A stretch of DNA of 64,000 bases, taken from NCBI RefSeq assembly GCF_004006395.2, contig NZ_CP029758.2:3968001-4032000 (forward strand), given 5' to 3'. A model generated the notes under the pieces. The model was given only the letters and a program-made list of their open reading frames with translations, was not told the origin of the DNA and made no database searches. Positions 18,218-27,144 of this stretch are shown one piece after another. Every line of letters starts with the position of its first letter. The first letter of the stretch is position 1. The DNA comes from Clostridium sp. AWRP. Lineage in GTDB: Bacteria > Bacillota > Clostridia > Clostridiales > Clostridiaceae. A program made the position numbers and the translations under genes.

Positions 18218-21200
18218 CTATTTTAATTTAATTAAAAGTTCTCCAGTTTTAACTCGCTGGCCTTCTTTTACAAATACTCCATCAATTACTCCTGCTTCAG
18301 CAGCTGAAACATTTGTTTCCATTTTCATAGCTTCTATTACAATTAAGCTCTGGCCCTCTTCTACTTTATCTCCTGGTTTTACAAGTACTTTAACAATGTT
18401 TCCAGGTATACTTGATCCTATTTCTTTTTCATCATCTTCATCTGCCATAACACATGAATTTTCTTTTATTCCTGATCCAGAGAAAGCCAAGTTATCTTTT
18501 ATCCTTATGTCTCTCTTAATACCATTTACCTCAAATACTAAGAATCTGTATCCTTCATCATCAACTTTTGTAATCTCTAATAACTGTACAAATAAACTCT
18601 TTCCTTCTCCTATTTCAACTTCACAAAGTTCTCCTTCCGCAAGTCCATAGAAGAATGTTTCACTTTCCATTCTGCTAAGATCACCATATTCACTTAAGAA
18701 TTTAAGATAACCTTCATATACATCAGGATACATAGCATAGCTTATAAGTTCTTTATTATTAAATTCTCTCTTATATTTTTTAGTTAAATACTCTTTTATT
18801 TTGGCAAAATCTTCTGGTGGTAAAAGTTCTCCTGGTCTTACTGTAAAAGGTTCTTCTCCCTTTAAAACTACTTTTTGAAGTTCTTCTGGAAATCCTCCCA
18901 TAGGCTGACCCATCATTCCCTTAAAGTAAGAAATTGTAGAATCTGGGAAAGTTAAATTCTTACCTTTTTCATAAATATTCTTTTCATCTAAATCATTTTG
19001 TATCATGAATATAGCCAGGTCTCCTACCATTTTTGAAGAAGGAGTTACTTTAATTATGTTGCCAAGCATTTTATTAACTCTCTTATACATTTCCTTTACA
19101 TCTTCAAAACGATCTCCCAACCCAAAACTTTCAACCTGAGGTTTTAAGTTTGAATATTGACCTCCTGGTATCTCATACTTGTATATTTCTGCAGTACTTG
19201 ACTTAAGTCCTGACTCAAACTGACTGTATATAGGCCTTACATCTTCCCAATAGTTAGATATTTTTTGAAGATTATCTGCATCTAACTTAGTATCTCTAGG
19301 TGTATTTTTAAGTGCTGCTGCTATTGAATTCAAAGCTGGCTGGCTAGTAAGCCCAGACATACTATTGAATGCAGTATCAGCTATATCAAGTCCTGCATCG
19401 GCAGCCATGAGTACTGTTGCCACACCATTACCTGTAGTATCATGAGTATGAAGATGTATTGGAATAGATACCTCATTCTTAAGTGCTTTTACAAGTTTAT
19501 AAGCAGAATATGGCTTTAATAGGGCAGACATATCCTTTATTCCAAGAATCTGTGCTCCAGTTTTCTCTATTTCTTTAGCTAAGTTTACATAGTACTGAAG
19601 TGTATATTTATCTTCCTTGTCATCTAATACATCTCCTGTATAGCACATACATGCTTCAGCTATCTTTCCTTCCTTTAATGTCTGATCTATAGAAACTTCC
19701 ATTCCTTTAAGCCAGTTTAAAGCATCAAATACTCTAAATACATCAATGCCTGAAGCTGCAGATTGTTTTATAAATTCTCTAATAACATTATCAGGATAGT
19801 TCTTATATCCTACTGCATTAGCTCCTCTTATGAGCATCTGGAATAGTATATTAGGTACTTTTTCTCTAAGTTTTTCAAGTCTTTCCCAAGGAGATTCATT
19901 TAAAAATCTATAAGCTACATCAAAAGTTGCTCCGCCCCACATTTCCATGGAGAAAAGATCGTTTGTCAATACTGATTGGGCTTTTGCTATCTTAAGCAAA
20001 TCTCTAGTTCTCACCCTAGTTGCCATAAGTGACTGATGGGCATCTCTCATAGTAGTATCTGTAATAAGAAGCTTATCTTGTGATTTTATCCAATCAACTA
20101 ATCCATCTGCTCCTTTATTATCAAGTATTTGCTTTGTTCCACTTAGTTTAACATTTTCTTCCACTTTTGGTATAATGGGCATATTGAATTTTTTCTTTTT
20201 TCCACGAGTCTCATTTACTACTTTATTTCCTATAAATTTAAGTACACTCATCTCTTTATCTAGTTTTGGTTTTATATCAAATAAATCTGGATTATCTTCA
20301 ATAAAATTAGTATCACATTCACCTTTTATAAACTTTTCATGACTTAACACTTTTATTATAAAGTCTGCATTTGTCTTTACTCCTGATATAACAGTCTCAT
20401 TTATAGACCTTATTGCCTTTCTTATGGCATCTTCAAAAGTTCTTGACCAAGATACCGTTTTTACTAGCAAACTATCATAATGAGGACTTATTACTGCACC
20501 TGTAAATCCATTTCCTCCATCAAGTCTTATACCAAATCCAGAACCAGTTCTATACATATCTATTCTTCCTGTATCTGGTGCAAAATTATTTAAAGGATCT
20601 TCTGTCGTAATTCTACATTGTATTGCATATCCTTTTAACTCTATATCATCTTGAGATTTTATTCCTATTTCCTTAGAATCAAGTGAATGCCCTTCTGCAA
20701 TAAGTATTTGATCTTGAACTATATCTATTCCTGTAACCATTTCAGTTACAGTATGTTCTACCTGAATTCTAGTATTCATCTCTATGAAATAGTGATTTCC
20801 GTTTTTATCAACCAAAAACTCCAAGGTACCTGCACTTGTATATCCTACAGTTCTTGCAATTTTTAAAGCATCTTCACATATTTGTTGTCTTTTCTCTTCT
20901 GAGAGAGCTAAAGATGGTGTAAATTCTATAACCTTTTGATGTCTCCTCTGTATAGAACAATCTCTTTCATATAGATGGACAATGTTGCCGTACTTATCTC
21001 CGAGTACCTGCACTTCTATATGTTTTGGACTTTCAATATATTTTTCAATATATATTTTTTCTGAACCAAAAGCTTTTCTAGATTCGTTTTTAGCACTGTT
21101 GTAGGATTCTATGAGATCTTTTTCTTCCCTTACTATTCTCATTCCTCTGCCGCCGCCACCGTCAGCTGCTTTAATCATAACAGGATATCCACAGAACTTA

Positions 21201-21655
21201 GCAAATTTTAGAGCTTCTTCTTCTGTCTTTATAGCCTCTTGAACTCCTGGTATTGTTGGAACCCCAGCCTTTTCTGCAACAATTTTAGATTTTATCTTAT
21301 CACCGAGCATCTCCATCATATCTGATGTAGGCCCTATAAATTCAATACCTGCTTCTTTACATTTTTTTGCCAATTCAGGATTTTCTGATAGAAATCCATA
21401 ACCCGGATGTATTGCATCTACATTTTTCTTCAAAGCTATATCTATTATTTCATCAATGTCTAAATATGCTTCTACAGGTCCCTTATTTTTTCCTATCATA
21501 TAGGATTCATCAGCTTTAGTTCTAAAAAGAGATCTCTTATCCTCATTTGAATATATCGCTACAGTAGTTATTCCCAATTCCTTGCATGCTCTGAATATTC
21601 TTATGGCTATTTCTCCTCTATTCGCTACAAGAACCCTCTTAAACCTCTTTAACAA
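18218..21655 (-). CDS. pyc: Pyruvate carboxylase
   Basis: About 1145 residues in the single-chain order biotin carboxylase (ANRGEIAIRIFRAC; ATP-grasp loop GGGGRGMR near residue 170; EMNTRIQVEHTVTE near 293), carboxyltransferase (TTMRDAHQSLMATRVRT; metal-site HLHTHDTTGN) and a C-terminal biotinyl domain (EAMKMET, biotinyl Lys). It makes oxaloacetate from pyruvate, the anaplerotic exit from acetyl-CoA/pyruvate made by the Wood-Ljungdahl route. I prefer the TTG at 21655, nine bases after AAAAGGGG and giving the usual MLKRFKRVLVANRGE start. The ATG at 21664 abuts that site directly and is less likely. It has its own promoter and terminator. Confidence 0.95.
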   Translation of the reverse strand: MLKRFKRVLVANRGEIAIRIFRACKELGITTVAIYSNEDKRSLFRTKADESYMIGKNKGPVEAYLDIDEIIDIALKKNVDAIHPGYGFLSENPELAKKCKEAGIEFIGPTSDMMEMLGDKIKSKIVAEKAGVPTIPGVQEAIKTEEEALKFAKFCGYPVMIKAADGGGGRGMRIVREEKDLIESYNSAKNESRKAFGSEKIYIEKYIESPKHIEVQVLGDKYGNIVHLYERDCSIQRRHQKVIEFTPSLALSEEKRQQICEDALKIARTVGYTSAGTLEFLVDKNGNHYFIEMNTRIQVEHTVTEMVTGIDIVQDQILIAEGHSLDSKEIGIKSQDDIELKGYAIQCRITTEDPLNNFAPDTGRIDMYRTGSGFGIRLDGGNGFTGAVISPHYDSLLVKTVSWSRTFEDAIRKAIRSINETVISGVKTNADFIIKVLSHEKFIKGECDTNFIEDNPDLFDIKPKLDKEMSVLKFIGNKVVNETRGKKKKFNMPIIPKVEENVKLSGTKQILDNKGADGLVDWIKSQDKLLITDTTMRDAHQSLMATRVRTRDLLKIAKAQSVLTNDLFSMEMWGGATFDVAYRFLNESPWERLEKLREKVPNILFQMLIRGANAVGYKNYPDNVIREFIKQSAASGIDVFRVFDALNWLKGMEVSIDQTLKEGKIAEACMCYTGDVLDDKEDKYTLQYYVNLAKEIEKTGAQILGIKDMSALLKPYSAYKLVKALKNEVSIPIHLHTHDTTGNGVATVLMAADAGLDIADTAFNSMSGLTSQPALNSIAAALKNTPRDTKLDADNLQKISNYWEDVRPIYSQFESGLKSSTAEIYKYEIPGGQYSNLKPQVESFGLGDRFEDVKEMYKRVNKMLGNIIKVTPSSKMVGDLAIFMIQNDLDEKNIYEKGKNLTFPDSTISYFKGMMGQPMGGFPEELQKVVLKGEEPFTVRPGELLPPEDFAKIKEYLTKKYKREFNNKELISYAMYPDVYEGYLKFLSEYGDLSRMESETFFYGLAEGELCEVEIGEGKSLFVQLLEITKVDDEGYRFLVFEVNGIKRDIRIKDNLAFSGSGIKENSCVMADEDDEKEIGSSIPGNIVKVLVKPGDKVEEGQSLIVIEAMKMETNVSAAEAGVIDGVFVKEGQRVKTGELLIKLK

Positions 21656-21755
21656 ATACGCCATCCCCTTTTATAAAAATTATATATTTTGTATAAATAT
21701 TAATATTCATTAATATTTATTAATATTTACTATTAAATATCTGAGTCACATTACT

Positions 21756-21784
21756 ATTATATATAAGTATTAAAATTATTTCAA
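21756..21784 (-). promoter_or_regulatory. Putative promoter of pyc
   Basis: On the minus strand, TTGAAA (21779-21784) is separated by exactly 17 bp from a perfect TATAAT (21756-21761). This leaves a leader of about 90 bp rich in ATTAATATT repeats before pyc. Bases 21785-22097 upstream are very AT-rich, with no gene I can support. Confidence 0.6.
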
Positions 21785-22097
21785 TTGAATTTTTATTTTT
21801 TTTGCCTTGCATAATACTTTTATTTTTTAAATTTTGTTGTATAGTATGTGAATACTGTATGTATACGTTACAATGGAATTTATTATCTATAGTTTACAGT
21901 TTGATAATATATATATTAGTATGTTATTTGCAATTTTTCTTCATACAGAAAATCAATATCGATACCATTTATTATATATCGTGTAATGCATTTTGTAAAT
22001 AGTATATTCTATATATTATTTATGCTACTCAATATATTGTGGTAAATTATTCAACGTAATAGAGTTTCTAATTGAAATTTCAACTTATACAAAGTAA

Positions 22098-22281
22098 ATA
22101 TGCTGCCAAAATTTAAACCACCTTTAAAAACTTTTCCACAAGTCTTAGCGAGGTATTTTAGAAAATCTTATGGACTTAGATATTGTCTGAGGTACGAGTT
22201 TATCTAAGTCCTTTAGATTTTCAAAATACCGAGCTTTAGACTTATTAAAAGTTTTTACGGTGGTGAAACTTGGCAGCATAT
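22098..22281. repeat. Large imperfect palindrome, family D copy 2
   Basis: About 184 bp. The outer arms ATATGCTGCCAA and TTGGCAGCATAT pair, as do AAACCACC with GGTGGTGAAA, AAGTCTTAG with CTTTAGACTT and GGTATTTTAGAAAATCT with AGATTTTCAAAATACC. The apex ATTGTCTGAGGTACGAGTTT (22182-22201) is identical to the reverse complement of the loop of the palindrome at 1319-1543. It sits between the pyc promoter region and the 3' end of tsaD, in the opposite orientation to copy 1. Confidence 0.8.
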
Positions 22282-22326
22282 TCTACTGTATATATCAAAT
22301 TTTTATTTAGGGACTCTATAACTTCT

Positions 22327-23352
22327 CTATCTTTCTCCTAGTTTTAAATTTGGAATTGCATTTAAACTTAGAGGACTTCTAGTCCCTTTCATATACTCAA
22401 AATATGCAGCACTTCCTATCATAGCTCCGTTGTCCGTGCATAATATAATCTCTGGGAATAAAACCTCTATATTCTTTTCATGACCTGCATTTTTTAAAGT
22501 TTCTCTAAGACAACTATTTGCAGCTACTCCTCCTGCTACAGCTATTTTGCTTACATTTTTCAACTTGCATGCCTTCATAGCATTGTCTACTAAAAAGCTC
22601 ACTACAGCTTTTTGAAACGACGCTGCTACATCAGCTCTATTTATGTTTTCATTTTTCATTTCTTTTTGATTTAAATAGTTTAACACAGCAGACTTTAACC
22701 CACTAAAGGAAAAATCAAGGGAACTTCCATCATGAAAATTTGCCCTAGGGAATTTAATTGCATCTGGATTTCCTTCTTTCGCTAACTTATCAATTTTAGG
22801 TCCTCCTGGATATCCAAGTCCAATAGCCCTTGCAACTTTATCATAGGCTTCTCCAGCTGCATCATCTCTAGTTTGACCCATAACCTCAAATTTTCCATAG
22901 TCCTTCATATACACCAAATAAGTATGCCCTCCAGATACAACCATACATACAAAAGGAGGTTTTAAATCTTTATATTGTATAAAATTAGCACTTATATGAC
23001 CTTCTATGTGATTTACTCCTACTAAAGGCTTGTTAAGTGCATAAGCCAAACCCTTTGCATACTGAAGTCCTACAAGGAGTGCCCCTACAAGTCCTGGTCC
23101 ATAAGTAACTCCTACAGCATCTATATCATCAAATGTAATACCAGCCTTTTCAATAGCCTGCTGTGCTACAAGACTTACAACCTCTATATGTTTCCTTGAG
23201 GCTACCTCTGGCACTACTCCTCCAAATTTCGTATGTATATCTATCTGCGAAGATATTATATTAGACAAAACATCTCTTCCATTTACCACCACAGCTGCAG
23301 AAGTTTCATCACAGCTGCTCTCTATAGCAAGTATTTTTATATCTCTTTCCAT
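22327..23352 (-). CDS. tsaD: tRNA N6-adenosine threonylcarbamoyltransferase TsaD
   Basis: 341 residues. It transfers threonylcarbamoyl to A37 of ANN-reading tRNAs, together with TsaB, TsaC and TsaE. Visible motifs are ESSCDETSAAVV at the N-terminus, metal-binding HIEGHISANF (His pair about 114-118), VSGGHTYLV, the GGPKIDKLA segment and GGVAANSCLRE. The start follows GGAAGGTAAG. Other tsa genes are not adjacent. Confidence 0.97.
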   Translation of the reverse strand: MERDIKILAIESSCDETSAAVVVNGRDVLSNIISSQIDIHTKFGGVVPEVASRKHIEVVSLVAQQAIEKAGITFDDIDAVGVTYGPGLVGALLVGLQYAKGLAYALNKPLVGVNHIEGHISANFIQYKDLKPPFVCMVVSGGHTYLVYMKDYGKFEVMGQTRDDAAGEAYDKVARAIGLGYPGGPKIDKLAKEGNPDAIKFPRANFHDGSSLDFSFSGLKSAVLNYLNQKEMKNENINRADVAASFQKAVVSFLVDNAMKACKLKNVSKIAVAGGVAANSCLRETLKNAGHEKNIEVLFPEIILCTDNGAMIGSAAYFEYMKGTRSPLSLNAIPNLKLGER

Positions 23353-23383
23353 AATTTCTTACCTTCCTACATTTCATATAATA

Positions 23384-23632
23384 AATTCACAATTCACAGT
23401 TCACAATGCACAATTTCGGTAGACTTTTCTCCGCTGTGCTGCGAAAAATTTTAAATTTGAAGCTTATTGAAGCTTTGCTTCAATAATACTATATTTTAGA
23501 TTTTCTGAAGTTTTAACGGAAGAAAATCATCCTTAATTGTAAATTGTGCATCGTGCATTGTGAATTAATTGCTTCGCAATATTTTTATATTAAGTCAATA
23601 TTTTATATGTGCGAAAGTTGAGTTATTAAAAT
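23384..23632. repeat. MITE-like palindromic element plus adjoining X arm
   Basis: Bases 23384-23566 have terminal inverted repeats built from ATTCACAATGCAC-type units (left end AATTCACAATTCACAGTTCA, right end its near complement). The interior (TTTTCTCCGCTGTGCTGCGAAA, AAGCTTATTGAAGCTTTGC, TCTGAAGTTTTAACGGAAGA) is shared almost exactly with 58077-58268. Directly to the right, 23567-23632 carries a second module, the X arm: GCTTCGCAATATTTTTATAT, then TAAGTCAA, then CGAAAGTTGAG. This module is also found beside the copies at 26.1 and 58.0 kb. Confidence 0.85.
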
Positions 23633-23661
23633 TTGTCTCTAATCCACTTGTTTAGCTACCA

Positions 23662-23691
23662 TTGAATTATACTACTTATCCTTTTTATAGT
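23662..23691 (+). promoter_or_regulatory. Possible promoter of the lantibiotic-immunity ABC operon
   Basis: TTGAAT (23662-23667), an 18-bp spacer and TATAGT (23686-23691) lie about 97 bp before the first gene of the operon. Confidence 0.35.
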
Positions 23692-23787
23692 ATAGTAACA
23701 TTGGGAAAAATTGCACCCCAGAGGTGCATCTTTATAAAATCTTTATAATTATAAATTACTATGTAATCAAACAGGAGGATGATTACA

Positions 23788-24495
23788 ATGAATGATTTAA
23801 TTTTAGAGACTAAAGATCTCTGTAAAAATTTCAAGGGACAAATGGCAGTGAACAATATATCACTTAAAGTCAAAAAAAATTCTATTTATGGGCTTCTTGG
23901 ACCAAATGGAGCAGGAAAGTCTACAGCACTAAAAATGATCACTGGAATGCTGCATAAAAGTAGTGGAGAAATCTTTTTTGAAGGCCATAACTGGAGCAGA
24001 AATGATTTGAAAAATGTGGGAGCGCTAATTGAAAGTGCACCCCTTTATGGAAATCTTACTGCAAAGGAAAATTTAAAAGTACGTACTACAGTTTTGGGAC
24101 TACCTGATAAAAGAATTGATGAAGTTCTTGAAATAGTTGATTTGAAAAATACAGGTAAAAAAAGAGCACAGCAATTTTCTATGGGAATGAAGCAGAGGCT
24201 TGGAATTGCAATTGCTCTTTTAAACAATCCAAAGCTTTTAATTCTAGACGAACCCACTAATGGATTGGATCCTTTTGGTATACAGGAACTTCGTGAATTG
24301 ATTCGATCTTTTCCGAAGCAGGGGATTACAGTGATATTGTCGAGTCACATACTAAGTGAAGTTGAACAGGTAGTTCAAGAAATTGGAATTATTTCAGGTG
24401 GAATTTTAGGATATCAGGGAGATATGAAAAAGGGAGAAGATCTTGAAAAATTGTTTATAGAAGTTGCTGGAAAATATAGAAGGGACGGTGAATAG
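23788..24495 (+). CDS. Lantibiotic/bacitracin-type ABC transporter ATPase
   Basis: About 235 residues. Walker A GPNGAGKSTA, signature FSMGMKQRLG, Walker B LLILDEPTNGLDP and H-loop SSHILSEV are present. The protein is close to the BcrA/NisF/CprA type of ATPases that remove cationic antimicrobial peptides. I start it at ATG 23788, nine bases after AGGAGG; the ATG at 23779 overlaps that site. It is the first gene of a three-gene operon; the next start follows its stop by one base. Confidence 0.92.
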   Translation: MNDLILETKDLCKNFKGQMAVNNISLKVKKNSIYGLLGPNGAGKSTALKMITGMLHKSSGEIFFEGHNWSRNDLKNVGALIESAPLYGNLTAKENLKVRTTVLGLPDKRIDEVLEIVDLKNTGKKRAQQFSMGMKQRLGIAIALLNNPKLLILDEPTNGLDPFGIQELRELIRSFPKQGITVILSSHILSEVEQVVQEIGIISGGILGYQGDMKKGEDLEKLFIEVAGKYRRDGE

Positions 24496-24496
24496 T

Positions 24497-25252
24497 ATGG
24501 AAGCTTATTTTAAATCAGAATATTTGAAAATAAAGCATACATTTATAGGAAAGCTTATTTTTCTGGCACCAATTTTTACAATACTTTCTGCATTGGCACT
24601 AGAACTTTCATATTTTCAAATAAACATGTATAACTGGTGGTACTCAATACTGCTTCCAGGAATGGTATCTTTGTTATGTACATTAGTTGCTGTCAAAGAC
24701 AACAAAATGAAAAACATGGCAGTGCTTTCACTTCCTGTAGATCTTAAAAAAGTATGGATATCCAAGATACTTGTGTGTGTGCTTATGATTGCTATTGCTT
24801 CTATAATTCATTTATTTGGAGGTGTAGTAATTGGTAATGTTCTTCCTTTTCAAAATCCAGAAGGAAGAGTTCCAATAACAAACTCAGCATTAGGGAGTTT
24901 AGTTTTAGTCATTACTTTTTTATGGCAGGTACCTCTTTGCTTGTTTCTCGGAAGTAAAGTTGGAATGTTTCCAACAATATTAATTAATATTGCTGCATAT
25001 GAATTAGGGGCGGTAATATTTTCTCTAAAAAAAGTATTATGGTTAATACCATATGCAATTCCAGCTAGATTAATGTGTCCAATTGTGAAAATACTTCCAA
25101 ATGGACTTCCAGCTGTTCCTGGAAGTAAAAGATTTGAACCTGAGTTATTATCACATAGTGTTATTTTACCTGGAATTATAATTACAGTAGTTTTATTTGT
25201 AATACTTACAATTTTAACTACAAAATGGTATGAAGGACAGGAGGCAAAATAA
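24497..25252 (+). CDS. Lantibiotic immunity ABC permease (MutE/EpiE/CprB-like)
   Basis: 251 residues with about six membrane helices in the ABC-2 arrangement. The N-terminal SEYLKIKHTFIGKL is the typical amphipathic start of LanE-type permeases. The start at 24497 is one base after the stop of the ATPase gene; in-frame codons upstream of it lie inside that gene. It ends exactly where the next permease begins. Confidence 0.88.
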   Translation: MEAYFKSEYLKIKHTFIGKLIFLAPIFTILSALALELSYFQINMYNWWYSILLPGMVSLLCTLVAVKDNKMKNMAVLSLPVDLKKVWISKILVCVLMIAIASIIHLFGGVVIGNVLPFQNPEGRVPITNSALGSLVLVITFLWQVPLCLFLGSKVGMFPTILINIAAYELGAVIFSLKKVLWLIPYAIPARLMCPIVKILPNGLPAVPGSKRFEPELLSHSVILPGIIITVVLFVILTILTTKWYEGQEAK

Positions 25253-25999
25253 ATGGGTAAACTTTTTAAACTTATAAGATCAGATTTTCAGAAAATACGT
25301 CATACTCCAATAATATGGATACACATTATAGTTCCAATATTAATTTCAATGCTATTTGTAGCATCATATTACACATCATTGCCTGCAACTATAGACACTG
25401 TTTCAGAAGTCTTATCAACGGGATTTCCGCTTATAATTGGAATTGTCTGTGCCATGGTTGTAGAACAGGAAGCTGATGCAGGAAATTTTCAGGAAATTTT
25501 GATGGCAAGGCATAAACTGCTTAAATTTTTCAGCAAATTGTGTATGCTGCTTCTTATGGGATTAGGTTCTTTAATTGTAGCTATTGGTATTTTAGGTTTG
25601 GGATTAGAATTTTTAGTTCATAAAAATGTATTTAATGCAGTCTTCTATGGGAAGATGACTTTAATTTTATTGTTTTGTGAAATCTTTTTATACTTATTGC
25701 ATTTGTTGTGTAGTTTTAGATTTGGAAGTGGAGCGTCTATAGGACTTGGAATAGCAGAAAGTTTTATTACTGCCCTTATGCTTACAGGACTTGGAGATGG
25801 AATTTGGAAATGGACTCCTTGCAGCTGGGGAGGTAGAATACCTGGTTATTATATTAGTCTAAAAATTGATAATGGTAAGCATTTGTTTTTAATAAATGAA
25901 TTTCATAGTGGGATATATATTTGTTTAATTGCGACTATTTTGTTATTTTTAATAAGCTTTTTATGGTATAACTATTTTGAGGGAAGAAGTGAAAATTAA
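25253..25999 (+). CDS. Lantibiotic immunity ABC permease (MutG/CprC-like)
   Basis: 248 residues and about six hydrophobic helices, with N-terminal RSDFQKIRHTPIIWIH matching the LanG-type permease start. The ATG directly follows the stop of the upstream permease, and GGAGG lies within the end of that gene. Together the three genes make a LanFEG/CprABC-like exporter, probably giving protection against lantibiotic or bacitracin-like peptides. No lantibiotic structural gene and no linked two-component system are present in the window. Confidence 0.88.
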   Translation: MGKLFKLIRSDFQKIRHTPIIWIHIIVPILISMLFVASYYTSLPATIDTVSEVLSTGFPLIIGIVCAMVVEQEADAGNFQEILMARHKLLKFFSKLCMLLLMGLGSLIVAIGILGLGLEFLVHKNVFNAVFYGKMTLILLFCEIFLYLLHLLCSFRFGSGASIGLGIAESFITALMLTGLGDGIWKWTPCSWGGRIPGYYISLKIDNGKHLFLINEFHSGIYICLIATILLFLISFLWYNYFEGRSEN

Positions 26000-26111
26000 A
26001 AGGACGTAATAGTATTACAAATTCATTTATAAAACTTACGCACTCCATTGTACTTCATAATTATTTCCCGGGACTTAAAATTCATGCATATGGTATAATA
26101 TAGACATATTA

Positions 26112-26428
26112 TTATTTAACTCAACTTTCACATTTTAAAAATATTGCGAAGCAAAGCTTGGCAAGTTAAGAATTAATAATGAAAAATTAATAATAAAGGA
26201 TGATTTTTAGCTGTCGCAAAAAATCTTTAAATTTATATAAATCAGCAATGTTTCGTTTTAGCAAAACGAGTGATGAAAAGCTTAATCAAAGATTTTTTGT
26301 AGTGTAACGGAAAAAAATCCACATTAACTATTAATTCTTTATTCTTAACTATTAATTAAAAAAGTTGCTTCACAAGTTTTTTATATTAAGTCAAAATTTC
26401 ATATGTGATAAATTGAACTATCTAAACT
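26112..26428. repeat. MITE-like element flanked by two inverted X arms
   Basis: The core 26163-26358 has AAGTTAAGAATTAATAAT-type terminal inverted repeats and an interior whose right half (about 26275-26337) is repeated at 5245-5306. On its left (26117-26155) is ACTCAACTTTCACATTTTAA plus ATATTGCGAAGCAA. On its right (about 26360-26425) is the inverted equivalent, GTTGCTTCACAAG plus TTTATATTAAGTCAAAATT. The whole structure therefore looks like an element nested in, or carried by, an outer inverted repeat. It fills most of the 450-bp gap between the ABC operon and the RusA-like gene; 26000-26111 shows nothing I recognise. Confidence 0.75.
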
Positions 26429-26449
26429 TTATATACTGGAGAAATAAAT

Positions 26450-27082
26450 ATGATCAAACCTTATGCAAAAATTATAGTAAAAGGTTCTCCTATATCCAAA
26501 TCAAATTTTAAGCTGTTTAACGTAAATGGAAGAGCCATATTGCCCTATAATTCTGGAAAATATCACGACAGATATGCCCTCTATGAAGAAGAAATAGCTT
26601 ATGAATGCAGGAGTCAAAATCCTGGACTAGTTATAGAAGAATCCCTTATAGCCCTTTTAAAAGTATACTATAAGAGTAAAAAAAGACACCCTGATACCAA
26701 CAACATAACTAAAAGTATATTTGATGGTATTGAAAAAAGTGGGCTCATAATAAATGATGCCCAAATTAGAAGATTAATCATAGAAGAACATTATGATCAG
26801 GATTATCCTAGATTTGAACTGGAGTTATTTGGTGAGAGTACTTATGACATGAGCTACAATGTTTTTAAAAAAGATACCATAGATGAACCTATAAACTACT
26901 CACCTCCTCCAAATAAGAAAAGAAGCTTTAAAAACACTAAAAAAACATCAAGTTTCCATGAGGAGCATGAACATCGCGTATGTGAAATTTGCCAAAAATC
27001 AGTAAGTAGTAGTGAACTAATATCTGCAAACAAAGGTACAGTCATGATTTGCAAAGATTGTTTTAATAAACTATTTAAATAA
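26450..27082 (+). CDS. RusA-like endonuclease with C-terminal zinc ribbon
   Basis: 210 residues. The N-terminal 120 match the RusA Holliday-junction resolvase fold: KGSPISKSNFK opening, KKRHPDTNNITKSIFDGIEK (catalytic Asp of the PDxDN-type motif) and LIINDAQIRRLIIEEHYD, with the second conserved Asp. After a polar linker (about 125-170), the C-terminus has C178-X2-C181 and C201-X2-C204, a four-Cys zinc ribbon not found in phage RusA. The gene is alone, with no phage genes nearby, and is bounded by a MITE-like repeat and a terminator. Resolution of branched DNA is the inferred role. Confidence 0.8.
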   Translation: MIKPYAKIIVKGSPISKSNFKLFNVNGRAILPYNSGKYHDRYALYEEEIAYECRSQNPGLVIEESLIALLKVYYKSKKRHPDTNNITKSIFDGIEKSGLIINDAQIRRLIIEEHYDQDYPRFELELFGESTYDMSYNVFKKDTIDEPINYSPPPNKKRSFKNTKKTSSFHEEHEHRVCEICQKSVSSSELISANKGTVMICKDCFNKLFK

Positions 27083-27104
27083 TTTTTTAAACTCTTATTG
27101 TACT

Positions 27105-27140
27105 TGTACATAAATTTGCAAGTCTGCAAGTTTATGTACA
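27105..27140. terminator. Bidirectional terminator between RusA-like and DUF1836 genes
   Basis: A 16-bp stem, TGTACATAAATTTGCA (27105-27120) with TGCAAGTTTATGTACA (27125-27140), has one wobble. It lies between convergent genes and has AT-rich flanks on both sides. Confidence 0.8.
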
Positions 27141-27144
27141 CAAT

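Noticed and set aside
21802..22002. Plus-strand 66-residue ORF in the pyc-tsaD gap
   Set aside because: It is in a very AT-rich stretch with no Shine-Dalgarno site. The hydrophobic, Tyr/Ile-rich translation is what random AT-rich DNA gives.
26450..27082. Prophage remnant suggested by the RusA-like gene
   Set aside because: No integrase, portal, terminase or other phage gene lies in the neighbourhood.
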